In this document: positions 37,401-49,776 of the stretch, in pieces
Position numbering within the stretch: the stretch's first letter is position 1
Layout: each line of letters opens with the position of its first letter
Assembly: GCA_023512835.1 (NCBI GenBank)
Contig: CM042086.1
Coordinates: 15,078,309-15,142,308 of the forward strand
Reading direction: 5' to 3'
DNA: 64,000 nucleotides
DNA from: Taxillus chinensis
Taxonomy: Eukaryota; Streptophyta; Magnoliopsida; Santalales; Loranthaceae
Position numbers and translations under genes: made by a program
The notes under the pieces: generated by a model
Told to the model about the DNA's origin: nothing
The model's input: the letters and a program-made list of their open reading frames with translations, nothing else
The model's database searches: none

Positions 37401-38466
37401 TACTTTGTGCAGCAAGCAAGAGTTGTTGGACTTGGTTGGACCTGAAACAGATCTTCCTGTAGATGATATATTATCTTCTCCTGCAAAGAGTGAAGAAATA
37501 CCTATTAAAGAATGGAAAATGTCTGGTCCTCGGCCTCGGCCTCTTCCTCCACCCCCCGGTAGACCTGTATATAGGCATGAAAAAGAAGGTTGGTATGGTT
37601 GGATTACTGAGACGGACACTGAGCCTGAACCTTCGCCTATGGATCTGAGAATGCAAGCGCACCGATTGCTTTGGGATGCTCTTGATTATATTGTCTCGGT
37701 TGAAGCTGATGCATTCTTTCCAGGTTTTCATAATGATGGCAGTGGATGGCCAGATTTTTCAAGCTTAGTCATGGGGCAGCGGCTTTATGGAAGTGCTTCT
37801 TCTAGAACTTATCGGCCAGACAGGTAACTTATCGTGGTACTCTTAAATCATTTGGATATCCTTTGAACAAATATTTATTTTTATCTGGACTGACAATTCC
37901 ATCTTATTTTTGCATTTGCCTTGGCTCATTGTCCCTTAAAGCTTGATCCCGTGTACTTTTAATGCAATAGGAGACTGACTATTTGATCCTGGGACTGTGG
38001 TGTTCCAAACAGGAAAATTCTTGCACAGCTTCTTAGTAGTACTTATGAAGATATGTACCATCCAAAGTATAATTGGACACTTTCGGTTAGAGAACATCTT
38101 ACGCGTAGCTTGGGAAAAGATGGCCTTGCGAGGGAAGCCCTCCTGTCCAAACCATCTTCATTCATTTCACACCCTCTTCCAGAATGCTCTTGTAGAATAT
38201 CATCTGCTGATGATCTAAGCCAAGTAAAGGATGGTGATGGTCGGTTTCTCTATGGGGGTGAGGATAATTGTCCTGAATGGATGCAGCAAAATCTAGATAC
38301 CATTGCCTCTCAGTCATCTGGAGCCAGTGGGGACAAAATTGATGAAATCGATTCACCGGAATATGAAAATGTAATGGAGGAACGGACCCAATTTTATCAG
38401 AACAGTGTCCGGTATACTGATTCTCCACAGTTTGATCAAGATGAGGAGATGGATCCTAATGATTGA
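31470..38466 (+). CDS. O-fucosyltransferase family protein (type II membrane)
   Basis: Predicted 662-aa GDP-fucose protein O-fucosyltransferase-like enzyme of the plant family (PF10250), expected in the Golgi or ER. Ten coding exons: 31470-31628, 31707-31791, 32277-32347, 32445-32533, 32634-32877, 34542-34654, 35742-35832, 36001-36129, 37270-37823, 38013-38466. All are GT-AG and phases close to TGA. Residues 9-28 form an uncleaved signal anchor after a basic start (MIFKSRIKW). Typical stretches follow: FGGFANIRSSICDLVTISRL, FHALHFRPEIQMLGG, AFHPGLVRDTLAYHGC, IGVLLRAMGYPPKTIIYLAG (from about 328), then ETFGG and SVEADAFFPGF. The last part is acidic and low in conservation. The Arabidopsis O-FucT family is large and mostly uncharacterised, so acceptor and pathway are unknown. 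Introns 5 and 8 exceed 1 kb. Confidence 0.93.
34970..35640. other. Intron segment with possible inserted element
   Basis: Within intron 6 (34655-35741) the stretch 34980-35400 is less AT-rich and purine-rich (for example GGAAAAGGCCGCCAAACTAG), with no open frame. It looks like a decayed insertion. At 35523-35581 three short units of ATAAA.GACTAACAATGTGT follow each other. Confidence 0.35.
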
Positions 38467-40090
38467 ATTTGTTCCACAGGTGATACTGCAATTTTTTAGG
38501 TAAGGTGCCAGTTGGGTTTTGAGCAAGTTCTGGTATGGAAATTTTTTTGGGGCAGGCCGACAGGATTCTTCCTCACTGTTTCAGATTAAATGAAACCTGC
38601 AGATCAGTGAACAGATTCAGTGAGGCTCCTCAATGGTGGAAAATGACAAATTTTGTATTTCTTGATTCATTTCTATTTTTATCATCCCTTCTTAGCCTTC
38701 CACACATGGAGGCGGTGAAAAAGGTCAGTGCAGTTGGTGGCTCTTTCATCGTATTGGGAGATCAGAGGTGTGGTGGAGTTACTGGTAGATCAATGGGATT
38801 ATCATGGTTGGTGGGTAGTACAGATTAATGTAGTTTTTGTGATTTTCTAACTTCATATACGGTCGGGAAAAAAGTTAAAACTTGTTGGAAAGAACGTCAT
38901 TCTTTATTGATCGATAGAACATCTGAGATATTTTTTCTAAAATAATTGTTGTACTAAAAAAGTATAGTTGTTTTTCCTTCTCTTTTTGGTCTTTTTTGGT
39001 GATGGTCTTTCGTATGTAATTGATAATAAAATCTCTATTCGTACTCCCCGAAATTTTAGATTTGTAGACGTTTTTTTTATTATAATATAATGATAATATT
39101 TTAGTTATTCTTAGCAATGCCTCACTGGCATCTGCCAAGAACGGAACTATGTTTTTTTTTTTTTTTTTTGTTAACGACTTCGATAGCATGGAATGGACAA
39201 TTTTTTAGAGAGGGGATGTCACAAGAATCGGGCGGTATTTTTCTTTGTGACATGACAAGGATGACAACGGGATGAATAATCCTTACTTATATTGGATCCA
39301 TCTCAAGGAAAAAAATCGCTTGAAACTGTGAGGGATGAGATAATTTTGTTTTAAATTTGATTACATTGAACTGAAATCCATTTGAATAAGGTTAGAATAA
39401 GATGAGTGGGTATCCAATAGGTTAGGTTTGGAATGGATCACTCATATTTTGAATTTGTTGTATTTAAGAAAAATTCATTTCAAATGGTTAACGAAGTACT
39501 TAGCATAATTTGCTTCATTGCCACCCTTATATGACACAAATTAGCTACAAGTTAAGAGTTATGGCTCCTTCAATTATGACATAAAATGATAACAATCTTA
39601 CAAGTAGATTATTTTTCCACTTGTACCAATAAGATGAGTGATTAATATTGTATCCCATTTTTTATTCACATGTTGTTGTTGTTACGTGGGTGTAATCGGT
39701 CACTATCAAATAATAAAATAAGCTTTGTGTCCAAAAAAATATTGTTAGAAAAAATGGGAGTTAATGGCGGAGCCGCGGAGCGAAGGTCTCAGGCGCGGGG
39801 GGGGCAGAGCGATTGTTTGTATTGTGCGTTTGCGCTTAAAACTTAACATGCGTTTATTATCGTCCAATCTCAAGTTTTTACGGGAGAGTTTTGGTTATTT
39901 TTTACTCGTTAACCAATGAATCAAAAGTTACTTATTATTATTATTCTTCTTATTATTATTATTGAAATTTTTTTTAGTAAAAAGTAAAAAATCTTTATTA
40001 GTAATCAGCGGCTGAAAATTGGAACGAGGCAACGACTGCTTTAATCTCATCTTCTTCCTCCCACCCTTCCTTAACACTGTTAGAGAGAGA
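38467..40090. other. 3' region and spacer between two plus-strand genes
   Basis: The O-fucosyltransferase 3' untranslated region probably ends near 38850-39070. The rest is AT-rich. A GC-rich patch with a G run (39765-39810) stands out. I see no gene. Confidence 0.5.
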
Positions 40091-41646
40091 ATCAAACAAA
40101 AAGAGAGAGAGAGAGAGAGAACCTGTAGAGAGAGAAAATATATACGTATTTATATAGAGAAAATATATGCACACATATATATAGAGGGATAGAGAAGCGA
40201 AGCGATTCGTCGTCCATCGAAAACACCCCCTTCCCTCTTCCTAGTTCCTAGTCATATTAATTCGATATTTCTTCTTTGCTCTCTCTCTCTCTCTCTCTCT
40301 CTCTAATTTCTCTCTCTAGATTCGTCGTCTCCTTTGTTCTTTCTTCGTCGCCGTGCCGTAGATCCCAGGGACCTGTTTCGGAGGTTCAGGTTTCCAGATC
40401 TCCGACCACCTTTTGTCGTCCTACCGGCTTCGCTGGTCAGGTAATCCTCGTAGATGATGTTTTTTTTTTTTTGGTTTCTTTGTTTGTTTACTTTGTTAAT
40501 GTTCTGTTGAAATAGAAGAATCTGGAGGGGGATTCGAATGAATGTGACGGTGATGATGTAATTTTATATTGGATGCGTCCCGGTGGCGTTGTGCTTGTCG
40601 GAGTTGAATAATCATACGCTGGACGCATGTGAGGTTTTGGGTGCTTTATGAATTTGTCCTATTATGAATTTGTTTTCCGTATGAGATGTTGGGTTTGGTG
40701 GCTTTTGTCCCAAGGTTTTGGTTTGAATTTTCTTCTGTGGTTTGGCTTGACTTCTGAGTGATTGCTGGCTTCTGGATCAGATCAGTTTTTGGCATTTCTC
40801 AGTGACGTGGTAACAAATTTAGGTGCATCTGGGTAGACGGGAAATCTTAGAAATATTATCGGGATTATATTTTTGGATGTTAGATGTTGCAGGCCCCAGA
40901 GGAGCAGTATAACCTTTTGGCCTACTTATGTTGATCATTTATATGTTTGGGAGCTACAACTTTAAAATGTTTAATCAGTTACTATGTCCCTCTCCTTAGA
41001 AATGTAGCCAAGGGTTAGGGGAATTCACGATTCTCTTTGCAGCATTGATAGAGTTTCTAGGATTACTGTCACTAGTTTAAGATGTTGGCTTTGTCCTCTG
41101 CTTGTCAGAAATTTAGACAGAGATATTGAATCCCTGTTATTTCCTTCTACTGGCACTAGTTTAACTTGTTTTCTTTGTCTTCTACTTGCCAAAAATTTAG
41201 AATGAAATATTGAGTCCATATTATTTTCTTCCACATGTTGTGTGGTCAAGGTTAAGTTTGGTTGGATTGTGGTTTTATTGGAAGATTCGGTTACAGATGT
41301 GTGTGTGTGTGTATAAATGAAATGTAGAGCTAAATTACCCAGTGGTGAAACTGGTGACCAGAACCACTGCTTGGCAATTGTTGGTTAATTTTGATCATGT
41401 CATTTTCTATAAAATGAAAATTGTGGGTTTTTATGCATGCAGTGTACTATTTTAATTATTTCTTTTAACTAGGTTTTTTTGGGTTAAATATTGGTTCACA
41501 GCTTCAGATTCCTGTGAACCATTCAGCCGAAGGTGTAGTGCAGCGCTATCAAATACTAAATTCTAATATTTTGTTGACAAATTGGTGGATGGAAGTGGAC
41601 CAAGACAGTTGTTTTTTGAGGTAATGCTGTAATGCGTTTGAGCTAG
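40091..41646 (+). promoter_or_regulatory. 5' leader of the GT14 gene, with leader intron
   Basis: An AG tract (40102-40120) and a CT tract (about 40279-40305) lie in the promoter or first leader exon. The exon ends GGTCAG at 40440, followed by GTAATC; the acceptor TTCACAG ends at 41501. So a leader intron of 40441-41501 is likely, and the second leader exon is 41502-41646, directly before the ATG. Confidence 0.6.
41589..41646 (+). promoter_or_regulatory. Chain of three abutting upstream ORFs before the GT14 start
   Basis: uORF1 is 41589-41624 (11 aa, ends TAA). Its last A starts the ATG of uORF2 at 41624-41632 (ATG CTG TAA). uORF2's last A starts uORF3 at 41632-41646 (ATG CGT TTG AGC TAG). 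The main ATG begins at the very next base, 41647. Two TAATG overlaps and a TAG|ATG junction leave no spacing between four ORFs. Confidence 0.8.
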
Positions 41647-44600
41647 ATGAAGACAGCTAAGGTGTGGAAGTTAAACATGGGAGACACTTTGCCTCGCCAC
41701 CGCCCTCCTTTAAAGAGGCCGATGTGGATTATTGTCCTGGTTTCTATGGTCAGCATCTTCCTAGTCTTTGCTTATGTGTATCCGCCCCAAAGCAGTTCTG
41801 CCTGTTATTTATTTTCCTCCAGGGGTTGCAAGGTGTTCTCTGATTGGCTTCCACCTATTCCTGCAAGGGAATATACTGACGAGGAGATTGCTGCTCGTGT
41901 TGTTATTAAGGATATCCTGAGTATACCTTTTAGATCAGAGAATCCTAAACTTGCTTTCATGTTCTTAACTCCTGGCTCACTGCCTTTTGAGAAGCTTTGG
42001 GATAAATTTTTTGAAGTAAGTTTTTAGATTCTTCGCTGCGTGTCCTGTTTGTTTGTTTTGTTATATTTTCTATGTGGAAATGTTTGACTTTTGTTGATTA
42101 TTTTTTATTTTTCAATTTTTTTTTTTGGTGTAGAAACGAATCAAGCTTTGATGCTAGAAATACACAGTTGTGTTTATTGGCATACTTTTTACATGGATAT
42201 GGTTTAATGTTTTTTTAGTTTTTCTTTTAAATTGTAGAGGATAGTTTTGTGGTCATTTTAGTTTTTGTAACCTGCTGAATTGTGATTCTTTTTATTATGT
42301 TGCTGATTTTCATGGTTTGTCTGAAGGGCAGCATGAGAACAAAAATTATATACTTCCTTGATTGTTTGTAGAAATTTAAAGTCATTTGCTGCAGGTTCAT
42401 TTTCTTTTTCTTGTCACTTAAATATGCCCCAATTGAGTTGGATTATCTGATATGAGGTTTTACATCTACACTTGCAGGGTCATGAGGGAAGATTCTCTGT
42501 TTATGTACATGCATCTAGTGAAAGACCAATACACACGAGCCGTCACTTCATCAATAGAGATATTCGCAGTGACAAGGTTCCTTAAACACAGTATAGGGAA
42601 TGTGCTCGTTGTGCTTTTTCCTTCTATGCTTGTTAATTTTGACTAATTGATGTTTATGAGTTTGTCATGCTTTCAGTAGTGTTTAATGACTTGTATTTAA
42701 ATGATCCAGTTATAAAAATGCCATGCTTTGGTAATTTCTTTGTATCTGTTCCCTTTATTTATTGACAACAGGTACTGATATCTATAAAATGTTAATAAAA
42801 CATGCAAAGGGCTGCAATGCATGCAAATATATTATATATTAGACAACAGGTACTGATATCCATAAAATGTTTGTGGTCATTTTATTTGATGCTGGGAACT
42901 AGAGAACATTAAGAGAATATATTATAGAGGCAAAATCATTGCCTGATGATGGAAACCTATATGCCTTGTGGTTCATGATGGACTTTTTTTTTTTTTTTTG
43001 CTTTTCTGATGGAGAAATATCAATCTTGATTGAGGTATATTTTCAAGGTACATGATGGGCTCTTGTGTTGGCTTCTACATTTTTAGTTGATTGGATTATT
43101 GTCTATTTAATAAATTGGGATACCTCATTCAAATTCTAGATTATATTCTATGAAATACTGATATTAAAATTTACTGGGGAATTAAAATTTACAGGGTAGA
43201 CAATCAGATTGTGGTGTGAAATTTGGGGAAATGTATCTTTAACACCTTTTTATAGATATATGGGACGCTTAACTTATTTGCATTAAAGTTTCCATAGTTT
43301 TTATAAACATATAGAATAATACATAACTTATTGACGTTAAAGGTACTATGGAAATTATTTTTGAAGTTGCAATTCATATTATTGCTGATTTGGCCTAGTA
43401 GATGTCACATTATATTATGGAGTAATATGAACTAGTGATATTATTTGTATATTTTATTTTTTCTTTCTTTTTTTCTTCTTGCTGTTACTGAAGATTGTCT
43501 GATTGGCATTATTATTATATGTTCAGGTTGTGTGGGGGAAAATTTCTATGGTTGATGCTGAGAAACGACTTTTAGCTAATGCACTCAGTGACCCTGATAA
43601 TAAGCATTTTGTGCTACTATCTGATAGGTAATTGGGTGGTTGAGTTGCTTATGATTTAATTGTTTTTCTACTATCAATTTTTTTTCTCTGGCTTTTGTTT
43701 GTAATTGGGTTTTTCTTCCACTGCAGCTGTGTACCTTTGCATGATTTTGATTATGTGTACGACTATCTCATGCACACAAACCTTAGCTTTATTGACTGGT
43801 AAGCTTCACAGTTCTTAATTTAAGTTTAGTTTCTTGTTTTATGTTTACTGTGCTACCACTTTGATATTAGGTTGCTTGTGTTCTTATTTTGAAGTGATAA
43901 TACTTTTAGTTGGTTTGATTATGATATTGTTACTCCCTTGACATAATTTTTTCTCTAGCTTTCTGGATCCCGGTCCTCATGGGAATGGTAGATATTCAGA
44001 ACATATGTTACCTGAACTTGAGATTAAAGACTTTAGGAAGGGCGCACAGGTAATTTTATATGAAGTGGACTAGAGGAATGAGGAACATTTTCTGTTCTAA
44101 GAGTGATGCTTAGATGATGAGTAATACCACATAATCAATCCCCCCCTCCTCCCCCGAGTTCAAATTATATTCTCTCTTCAGATGTGCCAATGTTTTGAAG
44201 TTCCTTACTTAGTGACTGTATTTGTGCAGTGGTTCTCGGTAAAACGACAGCATGCTCTAATAGTTTTGGCTGATGCTCTTTACTATGCCAAATTTCGGGA
44301 TTTTTGCAAGGTGGATAAGTTTACAGTTTTTTTTTTGGGCTTTTATTTTTGGATGCACTTTCATTTCTCGAAATATATAATTGGCAGGGTCTTCCATTTT
44401 GCTTTTTGTGCATGCATGGCTTGACCTATTAAAGGCATAGGGCTTGCCCTTTAATGGAAAAATTGGAATTGTTTTGGCCATAACTCAGCACACTAGCTGC
44501 AATTTTGTCTAGAAATAGGGAAAATATAAACATGGAAGACATTGACATTCATTGGTCTCATGTTTCTCTTACCACTTTGTATGTACAGTAATATCTTTGG

Positions 44601-46263
44601 CACACTGTGATGAGGAGTGACTTTTCAGTCTATATTGTGATCTTTCATGGTTTGGTTTTGATTTCATGTTTACTGTTTTTGTATTTTGCTTGCCAAATCA
44701 TAGTTTATTGTTTGTTTTTGCTATGATCACTGTGTGAGATGCGACTTCTCAACCTTCCAATTTCTTTCTCCATCAGATTTAATTTGTTTTTATTTATTTA
44801 TTTATTTATTTTTGAAGTTGTATGCCATCTACTGTTGTCCACATACAGTTCCCGATTTTTATATGATTCAGAGTTTCAGACACCTTCCAATTTCTTTGTC
44901 CATCAGCTTTAATTTGTTTTTATTTATTTTTGAAGTTGTATGCCATCTGCTGTTGTCCACATTCCGATTTTTACATGATTCAGAGTTTCAGACACCTTGA
45001 ATAAATTGGTTGGTTCCATATGATGATCTCGGAGGGGAAATCATAACAAGGATTCCTTGCTTTTAGTAAGGTTCATACTTGGACATGTTCATTCAGTATA
45101 TGAATCCTTCTTTTGTGGGAGAGAGGCTAAATGCATCATCATACTGGACTTTTCAGTGTAATATGCAAGGCCACTCATTATTTTATTGTCTTGTAATTGT
45201 TATTTTAGCTCCGTGACCGGATAGATTTTAAACTGCATGTTCATTTTTGTGAATCATAATGTTAATTGCTGATCTCTTTTGGATTAAGAGCTCCATTCTT
45301 TTTCTTCATATTTATTATTAGTATTATTTTTGGAAATTATTGTAAATATCCATTTTTGTTGTTATATATTTGACATCGATGTTCATTTATGCAGCCAGGC
45401 TTGGAGGGCCGTAATTGCTACTCGGATGAGCATTATCTGCCAACTTTTTTCCACGTGAGTATGATTATTAAATCAACTTATTTCTTCAATGCTTCATCAC
45501 ACTTCGATTTTTCTTACACTTGTTGATGGTTGCACGACTTTCTTTAGATGATTGACCCGGGTGGCATTGCAAACTGGTCTGTCACACACGTTGATTGGTC
45601 TGAGCGGAAGTGGCACCCCAAATCATATCGAGCCGAGGATGTTACATACGATCTTATAAACAATATCACTGTATGATCTCTCTATTACTCTTTCTTTCGC
45701 CCCTCTATAGGTCCTTCTATATATATATATATCCTGTAAAAAAATCAAAATTGTAATTTAATAATTTGCCTTTTTCTGTTAAAATTCAACAATGGTGATT
45801 TCATGAACTCTAATGGACAGAGACTCATTCAATTTTTGTTTTTGTTCATACATGTATATGTGTAACTCGTTTATTTTTGTCTGGGTGGCTCTGGTTGATG
45901 CATAAATATTGTCTCACTCTTCTGGACTACGATTTTGCAGTCTATTGATGTAACTGAGCATGTTACGAGCGAAGCAAAGGTATCCTCCTGATATCGTAAC
46001 AAAAATTGAATCATGTTCTCCTGTTTCGTTGTTAAACATCCATTTCCGGAGAAATGTTTGAATTTGTTTTGACACTAGTAGGTTTTATGTGAATGGGAAT
46101 CAGGTCTCATGCATGTGTACTACTTTTTCTGCAGATTCAAGTGGATATCAAGCCTTGCCTTTGGAACGGAGTGAAGCGGCCTTGTTACCTATTTGCTAGG
46201 AAGTTCAATCCGGAGGCGCTAGATAACTTGTTGAATCTTTTCTCCAACTACACAGCGATTTGA
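41647..46263 (+). CDS. GT14 glycosyltransferase (core-2/I-branching enzyme family)
   Basis: Predicted 387-aa type II Golgi glycosyltransferase of family GT14 (Branch domain, PF02485). Ten coding exons: 41647-42015, 42478-42576, 43527-43627, 43727-43798, 43959-44049, 44230-44310, 45395-45454, 45548-45670, 45941-45979, 46135-46263. GT-AG junctions; phases close to TGA. Residues 27-44 form the membrane anchor after a basic stem. The catalytic domain starts near residue 80 with PKLAFMFLTPGSLPFEKLW and contains FSVYVHASSERPIHTSRHF, FVLLSDSCVPLHDFDYVYDY, GAQWFSVKRQHAL and NCYSDEHYLPTFFH. Known plant GT14 enzymes include glucuronosyltransferases acting on arabinogalactan proteins, but many members, called BC10-like, have unknown acceptors. 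This sequence looks closer to the BC10/DUF266-type group. An alternative start at Met11 would keep the anchor. Confidence 0.94.
44753..44998 (+). repeat. 130-bp tandem duplication in GT14 intron 6
   Basis: CCTTCCAATTTCTTT begins at 44753 and again at 44883. Both copies continue through TTAATTTGTTTTTATTTATT, GAAGTTGTATGCCATCT and GATTCAGAGTTTCAGACACC. The second copy is slightly shorter because its TTTA run is shorter. Confidence 0.9.
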
Positions 46264-47960
46264 CAGTGTAATCTTTTATTTTAATTCTTTGGTCGGATCA
46301 ATATCCACAGTGTTGCTTTCGGCCCCTCTCCCGCCATCTTGTTTTCTATAGTAATATATAGCTTGAATAGATGTAAAGTGCTGCTTTATAGAAGGTTGAG
46401 TGCTCCCCCGACAGTGACTTTTTTTTCTTCTTGTTTGAGAAATAGTTGAGGTCCATAGTAGTTTGGGGGAGATATGATTTAGGGTTTTGGATAGTGGAGG
46501 TCTTAAGAAATTGTTCCTAGCTATGCCTCCTCGGGGAAAGCTGTTTTTTTTTTTTTTTTTTTCTTCTTATTTCTTCCCTGAGGATGAATGCGCTATCATT
46601 TATCCGTTTCTTCCCTCCCTCCATTTGTAGTCCCTTGTTCTGTTCTACGTTTAAAACATAACATTTTGTGGATTTCTTGCAGTGAAATTTAATGGCAAAA
46701 TTTTTGTTGGGTTTTGTTTTATTTTATTTTTGGGTCTGTGCATTTGACCCCCTTCTAATAACATCGTACTTGTGGCTGCGGATTCAATGCCCATGTTTCA
46801 TCAAAATCATGTAGAAATTATATTGTGTTGCTTCTTCAAATAAATCACAACGTTCTACAATTTTTTTATTATCATTTAGGCTTACAGGCTACACACTGGC
46901 CACGTAACATCAAATCGGCTGCCTTACTTTTTGTGTAGCTTCTTCTAATGGAAATGGTAGTAGAGTATGTGCCTGATTATTTGTAAGAGATGACTATGAA
47001 ATCAAGGTAAGACTTAATCTTTTGCTATTTTGCAATTAGGCTTTCTATGATAATAAGAGGGTGGAACCCTAGCACCTTTTTCATAAGAGGGTGGAACCCT
47101 AGCACCTTGAACCCTTTTGAATTTTGGATCTCTATGCACCACTTGGTACCCTGGCGGTTTTAGTATACAAGTAATTTTTTCCCCTACGATGTAATGTGAG
47201 TTTCGCTTCTATGTTTTTGAATTGTTACTTTTTACAACTCCTTAATAAATATTAATTTTATATATTTTAAATGATATTATTACAATGGACGATCCCTGGC
47301 TTCTTCCTGTGGGATGTGGCAAGACTTTAAAAATAATATTATATTAAAATACTTATTATTTTAATGTAAATATAAATAGATAGCTAAAATCTACTTCTAT
47401 GATTCACTAAAATATTATCATAAATTATGAATAGTAAAATATTTAAACTCATTCATTCGCAAACATAATTATAAAAGATTAAAAATCTATCAAAATAATT
47501 TAAATTTTAAATTTGTCCAAGCATTATTATTATTTAATATATTTAAATAATTACTTTATTTATTTTATTTTACAATCAACTTTATTTAAAAAATAAATAA
47601 AGCTTATGATTTTTTTCATTTATAGCATTTCACTCCTTTAAAATATACTTTTCTTTAAAATTTAGAAAAAAATTAACTTTTAAATAAAAACTATATTTAA
47701 AATTTAGAAATTAAAAATATAGATGAAATAAAGAATTTTTTTGAAGGATTACTATTTATCTTTTAAAAAAACTTTTATTATATTTTTTAAGATGTGTGTA
47801 ATTTTAAGTAGTTATAATAAATCGTAAGAAATAAAAATAATAATTTTTAAAAATAAATAGAAAAATAGAAAATAAAACGTGAAGGCCGAATAAAATAATT
47901 AAATATTATATTATATATTTTTTAAAAAAGAAATAAAAATTATAAAAGCATGCTCGCGTC
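46264..47960. other. 3' region of GT14 and AT-rich spacer
   Basis: The probable 3' untranslated region reaches about 46700. A 30-bp duplication lies at 47053-47108 (ATAAGAGGGTGGAACCCTAG in two copies). The remainder to about 47960 is strongly AT-rich with no gene seen. Confidence 0.55.
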
Positions 47961-49776
47961 CTAAGTCCTACCGTGATTCTGGGGGGAAAGAAACGAAAGT
48001 GAACAATAAAGTAAATAAATAAATGAAGGGATATATTATTTGTTTTCCCCGCAGTCTTCTTGTTGATTCGAGCCCTAACCTCTTCACTACACTCGCAGCG
48101 TTCCTCGTCTTCTTCGTCGTCGTCGCGTCGCGAGCTAGGGTTCTGCAGCACAATCATCCGACAGAATCGACAAGGACGATCGTCTCTCTCTCCCTCTCCC
48201 GCTCCCCCGCTGTACGAGCTGTGGTCGATTTCTTCGTCGCCGAGCAGAATCTGTCCTTCGCCGATTGTCTATCAAGTCTCAACGACTGCTGTGGTGTCGT
48301 GTTGTGTCGCCGCCAATCTCTCTCCCTCTCCCATTGCTCGCTGTCTGTCTCCGTCTCCCGCTGCCCGTACTCTCCCTCACTCCGGCAGTAAGTCTACCCT
48401 TCCCGAATCCTAATTTGATTTTAAATTTAATTGAAAGGAAAAGGATGTTGTGTTGCATCGTGTTGGTTGGTTGGTGTTACCGTGTTAGTTTAGTTATGTA
48501 TTTTTAATATTTCGCTTTGCTTTGATCATGTTTAGTATTGTTGGTGGAATGCTGTCCGTTTCAATTTTTCCACTTGACACTCTTATGTAACTTATGTTTG
48601 TTAAGGTGTAATTGGAATGGCTACCGATGGTACAACTACTGGCACTCTATTTATGATCCAAAATCCAATCATAAATTGTTGTAAACTTTATGTTAAATTT
48701 TTGCCTATTTTAAAGTTTAATATTGTAAACTTATGTTAAATTTCTTAAATTTACTTCTATTTTATCTCTATTTTATAATGTTACAAATTACAATATATAT
48801 ATATATATATATTATATGTCAAAAATATGTATTATAAACGCTTTGGTCGCCTAAGCACCGCCTTACCTAGCCAGACCCTACAACAACTTGGCGCTTTGAC
48901 AAGCTTTATTTTGACCATGCTTGGGCTGTATTCTTGTATAATATATTTTTTTTCTCTTGTATGAGATGACTAACAGCTTTACGATGCAAACCAGGCTATG
49001 TTTCTATGTTTATCTCCAAATTTATGTTGATAAATTAAAGCTCTGCTTTCTAGATGGGGGTGTGCTTGTTTATTACGTACTACTTTGAACATTGGTCAGT
49101 ATGTTCATGTTTTGATCACTTTGATGTACTACTTTTTCTCATAGAAAAATCTTAGTTATTCTTATTATTATTATTACTTTGAAGCTAGTTTGTTTGTTTA
49201 TGCGATCATGGAATTATGGAACATTATGCTAATTGATATTTTAATCACCATAACCTAAGCCTGTATACTACACTTTCTCAGATACATTAAAATTATTCTA
49301 TCATGAACTTTAGAATGGACAAAGGTCATAATGTGCACTGGCAGAACCCATTGAGTTTCCATTGTTTGGAAAATAGAAATTGCAAAAACTGGAACTGCAG
49401 TTGTTTCTTATTTTAAAATGTTACTGTAAATTTTCAATTTTCTTTTGAAGTGCTTTGAGCTTGCTGGAGTGTCTCTAGATCTTCGTTTTTTCCCCCTTCA
49501 AATAAAATGATTTCCTGCTTGTCCTCCTTTTTCATATTAGAATGATATTGATGGTCTCATTATTTATGATTCTGGCAGGTGTACTGTTTCATTATCAGGC
49601 CAAACAACTATTTAAGCTGCAGACTTAGTCTGAGTCCACAAGACCTCTCGCTTTCTTCTGGAATTTGATTCTATCAGTTCTTTAGAGTCTCTAGCCTCCT
49701 ACCTTGAAACTGTTTCAAAGATTGTGATTTCAATCGCTTTAGGGAATTAGTTTCATTTGTGTTTGGAAACAGTAAG
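47961..49776 (+). promoter_or_regulatory. Promoter and 5' leader of ISY1, with leader intron
   Basis: From about 48050 the sequence turns CT- and CG-rich, typical of a plant leader exon, and holds CCCTAAC and CTAGGGTTC, which resemble telo-box words seen near housekeeping genes. The leader exon ends at 48387 before GTAAGT; the acceptor TTCTGGCAG ends at 49578. The leader intron is therefore 48388-49578. The second leader exon (49579-49776) has no upstream ATG. Confidence 0.6.
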
